A stretch of DNA of 24,118 nucleotides from Parasitella parasitica (Eukaryota > Mucoromycota > Mucoromycetes > Mucorales > Mucoraceae), in assembly GCA_025201805.1 (NCBI GenBank), contig MU619274.1, positions 7,227-31,344 on the forward strand, written 5' to 3'. Shown piece by piece: positions 21,201 to 24,118 of the stretch. The translations under genes and the position numbers were made by a program. The notes under the pieces are model-generated. The model was not told the origin of the DNA, searched no databases, and saw nothing but the letters and a program-made list of their open reading frames with translations. Position 1 is the stretch's first letter; the number at the start of each line of letters is the position of its first letter.

Positions 21201-23549
21201 CTGTACCGCCAGTATGTTCTCTTGCAGCTTTTTGAACTCGTTTTCTTTGATGCCCTTTAGCTTTGTCACTTGGCCATCCCGTTCCTTTGCCAAGCGAGCC
21301 AGGTCAGTCTCGTCCAGAGCACATTTGCCAGCAACAAATACATCCACTTTTGATTTGTCCATAGATTTCAGACGCTCATCTACCCAACCGCCCAGCCGAG
21401 TCATCTCATCTTGCAGCTGCTTTGATCTCTTTTGCAACTGCAGCGCCCTCCTTAGCGCACTCAAGCTTTGATCCAACGCCTCGCCAAACAGAACCAACGC
21501 AGACTTACGAGACCCAATCACCATGCGAATCATTTCATTGGCATCGTCGTTTCCTTGCTGATCAGAAGGATGAGTGGCTTCTGGATAGGGCACGCGCGCA
21601 GCCACTCCGGTAACAAGTCGCACTGTATTTTCTTGAAAGACCACCACCTTTTCGCTCAACTCGGTGGTGGATACCAGTGACACATCTGCCGTGACGATCT
21701 CTTGTCGCAAGGCTTCGCCCTCGATTTTAAGCTGGTCTGCTTTGGCCACAAAGTCGGTGACGACTAGATACTGTTCCACAACTTGTCTTGCAAATGCGAT
21801 ACGGTGAGTCAGCTCCTCGAATCCCTCTTCAATGGCAACCTGTCTTGATTCCAAATGGCTGGGTAATTCAACATGACAAGCGTCATCCAAGTCTTGGTAC
21901 AAATTGACGGTGCTGGTAAACTGGTCCTGGTCAAAGTGAGTTGCTCGTTGTTCAAACTGGATAAGCGCATTAATGATGCTGTTTTTGTCGTCCTGTGCAT
22001 CGTCGTCATGAGCCCTCCATCTGGCCTGCTGGAGCACAAACTGCTTTACTTGCTCGGCTTCAGATCGAACCCATGACACTGTCACATGATAGGATTGCTC
22101 CCAGGCCATGCGCAGAGTCAACATTTGAAGCTCGTAAGCATGGCGTCGAAGTAAATGCATGAGGCGGTCCAATGTCGTCAGTGTGGTAAAAGTGATTTCA
22201 ATTGTGGTTGTGTCTGCTGGGCTGAGATCCTTGTTTGCAGACGTGAGCTGCTTGACGTGGGCTCGCAGCCTTGTCATGTCTTGCGCGTCAAATGCTTCCA
22301 CTTGTTTTTGAAGCGTTTCGTGCTCATGGTTCCATTCGTCAATCTGCTGAGGCGTATAGTCGTACTCTACCTCTTCCAGCGCATTCAACGACTGCTTATC
22401 CATCAGCAGCTGAATACGCTGCTCAATCCAGGCGCGAATACGTCCGGCCTCAACAAACCACACCCTAACATCATCCACCCACGACACAATAAGCTGGTAT
22501 TTGTGTAACAGCACTTTGTAATCTTGATACTGACCACTGTCCATGTCATAACGGACCAGCCTTTCAATGAGGGTGCCCACGTTGGTTGATCTCACTTCCA
22601 GGTCGTTGATGCCGGCATCCGTTGTTGTTGTTTTCAGCATTTTGGCCTGGATAAACTCTAGCTCATTGCGGATGTATGCGACAGTTGTATCAAATTCAAT
22701 CGTAGACCTCTGCATTTGAGCAGAAAGGGCCGCATGTGTTGCATCGATAGCCGAGATGCGTACAGCAAGATCGGGGGGTATGTTTGTTTTGTTGATAATC
22801 GCCTGCTGGAAAGACTGGTATTGCGGCTGCATTTGCTGTAGACTGAGCTCAATGTCTTCCCAATCTCGGCTGTGAATCGGCTCTATGCGAGGCGAGGGTG
22901 ATGATCGCGTAGACGCAGTAGAGCTAAGCGACTCTTGCTTTGCAAGTTCGGTCCATTGCTGCCACAATTGAGTCAGAGGAATCCCAATTGCCAAGTCAAA
23001 ACCAACAGAGTCGCTACTGTTGTCGCGGATGTGCAACTCTCTAAGCGTGGCATCGTCTTTGGTTGAGAGTGCTTGCTGGATGCACCCCAGGTAGCTTGAG
23101 ATATCAGCAGCAGCAGCAGCATCGTCCCCTGTTTCGCAGACGACATTCAGCCGATCTTCAAACACTTGCAGCGCCTTTTTGTAGCTTGTTGTGTGATTCT
23201 GAAGCTGGTGCGACAGGTTGAGAAACTGATCAGGGAAATAGCGATGAGCCAGACACACAATCGGTTTTGCAAGCCAGTCGGTTCTTTCATTCAGGTCCAC
23301 AGGTATTGACATGAGATGTAGGTCTGCATACAAGGAGAGCTCTTTTTGTAACCATGCCAGCACGGTAGATGGTGAAGAGGTTGGCGATGCTGGTGAAGGT
23401 AGTACCATGTCTACTTTGGCAAAGGCTGCGCTGTAAAGAATTGTAGTCGTTGTAGTGGTAGTGGTTAAAGTAGAAGAAACGCGGGGATTGCTCACAGCTT
23501 GCTGTTGCTGATTACTGGCTTTTAAAATCGCACCACTTTCTTTCCTCAT
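15240..23549 (-). CDS. Spectraplakin-like cytoskeletal protein: CH-like domain, spectrin-like rod, GAR (GAS2) domain
   Basis: Two exons, 23549-20786 and 20713-15240, are joined across a 72-nt intron (codon GGA split 1/2), giving 2745 residues. Residues about 63-162 resemble one calponin-homology domain: LAWLQKELSLY, RTDWLAKPIVCLAHRYFPDQ, KALQVFEDRLNV and a last helix ISSYLGCIQQAL. About 165-2435 is an almost continuous helical rod with heptad patterns and regularly placed Trp (LEQWCLQVQ, NWAFWVDKEL, VDGWIDAKHKL, LLQWQEVHSKL, IRSWLTNCQ), as in spectrin repeats. An acidic run lies at about 2206-2228. A Ser/Arg-rich linker follows, then a GAR domain at about 2535-2605 (GRYWFGN, YCRVLKSKMVMVRVGGGW). 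The tail is basic. CH domains bind actin and GAR domains bind microtubules, so it probably links the two. I see no plakin domain or EF-hands. Start is the first ATG; M48 is an alternative. Confidence 0.88.
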
Positions 23550-23968
23550 TGCAAAGAAAGGGTTATGAAAGGAAGAAAAGTAAAGAATAACAATAGGCCA
23601 AAAGGAGAGGGGGTGGGGGGAAGAGGGAATATATATATATATAATAAACTTGGTTCAATCATAAACACCAAGTGCTCAACTCACGAAAATCACATACAGA
23701 AAAACAAATAGCCTTGTTACTTTAAAGGAGCCATGGCAGACTTTGGGTGGTGGTCTGCTTGTAGTTTTAAGGGGTTGCATGTCAATAATAATACAGCAGC
23801 CCTTGAGACTACCAATTAAAAAGGGATATGAAGCTTGTGTTTGCTCTCAACCCGATGATTTCCCCTATCTTTTTGTCTAATTAAACCTCAAAAATACGCA
23901 CACAAAACTTTTTTTTTTTTTTCCAAGTTGATTAAAATCACATTTATTGTTCACAAAAAAATTCAAAT
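23550..23968. promoter_or_regulatory. Region between the RPS11 3' end and the spectraplakin-like start
   Basis: This 419-bp spacer holds the RPS11 3' UTR on the right and the upstream region of the giant gene on the left. The left part has a purine-rich tract (GGAGGGGGTGGGGGGAAGAGG, 23605-23626) followed by an (AT)n run ending TAATAAAC (23628-23648), 80-100 nt before the ATG on the minus strand. The (AT)n run could serve as a TATA element. No gene is seen. Confidence 0.5.
23943..23948 (-). terminator. poly(A) signal AATAAA of RPS11
   Basis: TTTATT on the + strand reads AATAAA on the minus strand, 21 nt after the RPS11 stop codon. Confidence 0.6.
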
Positions 23969-24080
23969 TTAGAACTTGGCGAAAGACTTGGAGGCGCCCT
24001 TGGCCTTGGTAACCTTGAGGACGTTGAAACGAACAGTCTTGGAAAGAGGGCGACATTGACCGATGGTAACGAGATCACCG
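23969..24080 (-). CDS. RPS11: 40S ribosomal protein uS17 (RPS11), last exon (partial)
   Basis: The final exon on the minus strand starts after an ATAATAG acceptor and encodes [18 protein letters not shown], then [18 protein letters not shown] and TAA. This is the C-terminus of eukaryotic uS17/RPS11, where [15 protein letters not shown] is nearly invariant. The protein binds 18S rRNA in the small ribosomal subunit body. The exon enters in phase 2 (its first C completes a codon). The preceding intron (24081 to beyond the window end) shows a TACTAAT branch site about 15 nt from the acceptor. The rest of the gene lies outside the window. Confidence 0.95.
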
Positions 24081-24118
24081 CTATTATACAGCATTAGTAA
24101 ATGGAATCAAAGGCTTGG

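Overview
The window is nuclear DNA from a filamentous fungus, most likely an early-diverging one (Mucoromycota or a close relative). Genes are AT-rich and split by many short GT..AG introns, mostly 43-74 nt. AATAAA poly(A) signals and TATA boxes are present, and there are no bacterial signals. The gene content also fits: a DDX41 helicase, a SAM plus HMG-box protein and a GAR-domain cytoskeletal protein sit together. The phylum is inferred from gene style and content, not from a database match.

Layout from left to right: the 3' end of an ATG18/WIPI PROPPIN gene (+, ends at 235). A membrane-anchored USP30/Ubp1-type deubiquitinase follows (-, 547-2701, 9 exons). It diverges across 856 bp from a DDX41-type DEAD-box helicase (+, 3558-5766, 8 exons). 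Next is a SAM-HMG-box protein (+, 6195-8066, 6 exons), a 1.3 kb gap without recognisable genes, an unrecognised 138-residue protein (+, 9368-9845, 2 exons), and a BCS1-like AAA ATPase (-, 10352-12438, 7 exons). Then comes a 1.8 kb gap, most of it a diverged tandem repeat of about 340 bp. Glyoxalase II follows (+, 14282-15210, 4 exons), then a 2745-residue single-CH/spectrin-like/GAR protein (-, 15240-23549, one intron), and finally the last exon of ribosomal protein uS17/RPS11 (-, 23969-24080).

All splice sites given here were joined by hand so that reading frame and family motifs are preserved across each junction. The genes are not an operon or an obvious functional cluster: autophagy, organelle deubiquitination, splicing/RNA, transcription, mitochondrial AAA chaperone, methylglyoxal detoxification, cytoskeleton and translation lie side by side as in an ordinary fungal chromosome arm.

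The parts most worth a second look are: (1) the fungal spectraplakin-like protein with one CH-like domain, a very long spectrin-like rod, candidate EB1-binding SxLP sites and a C-terminal GAR domain; (2) the four-unit diverged tandem repeat that runs up to the glyoxalase II start codon; (3) the 29-bp convergent junction of those two genes with opposed poly(A) signals; (4) the SAM-HMG fusion; and (5) short upstream ORFs whose stop codons overlap the main start as ATGA in two genes.
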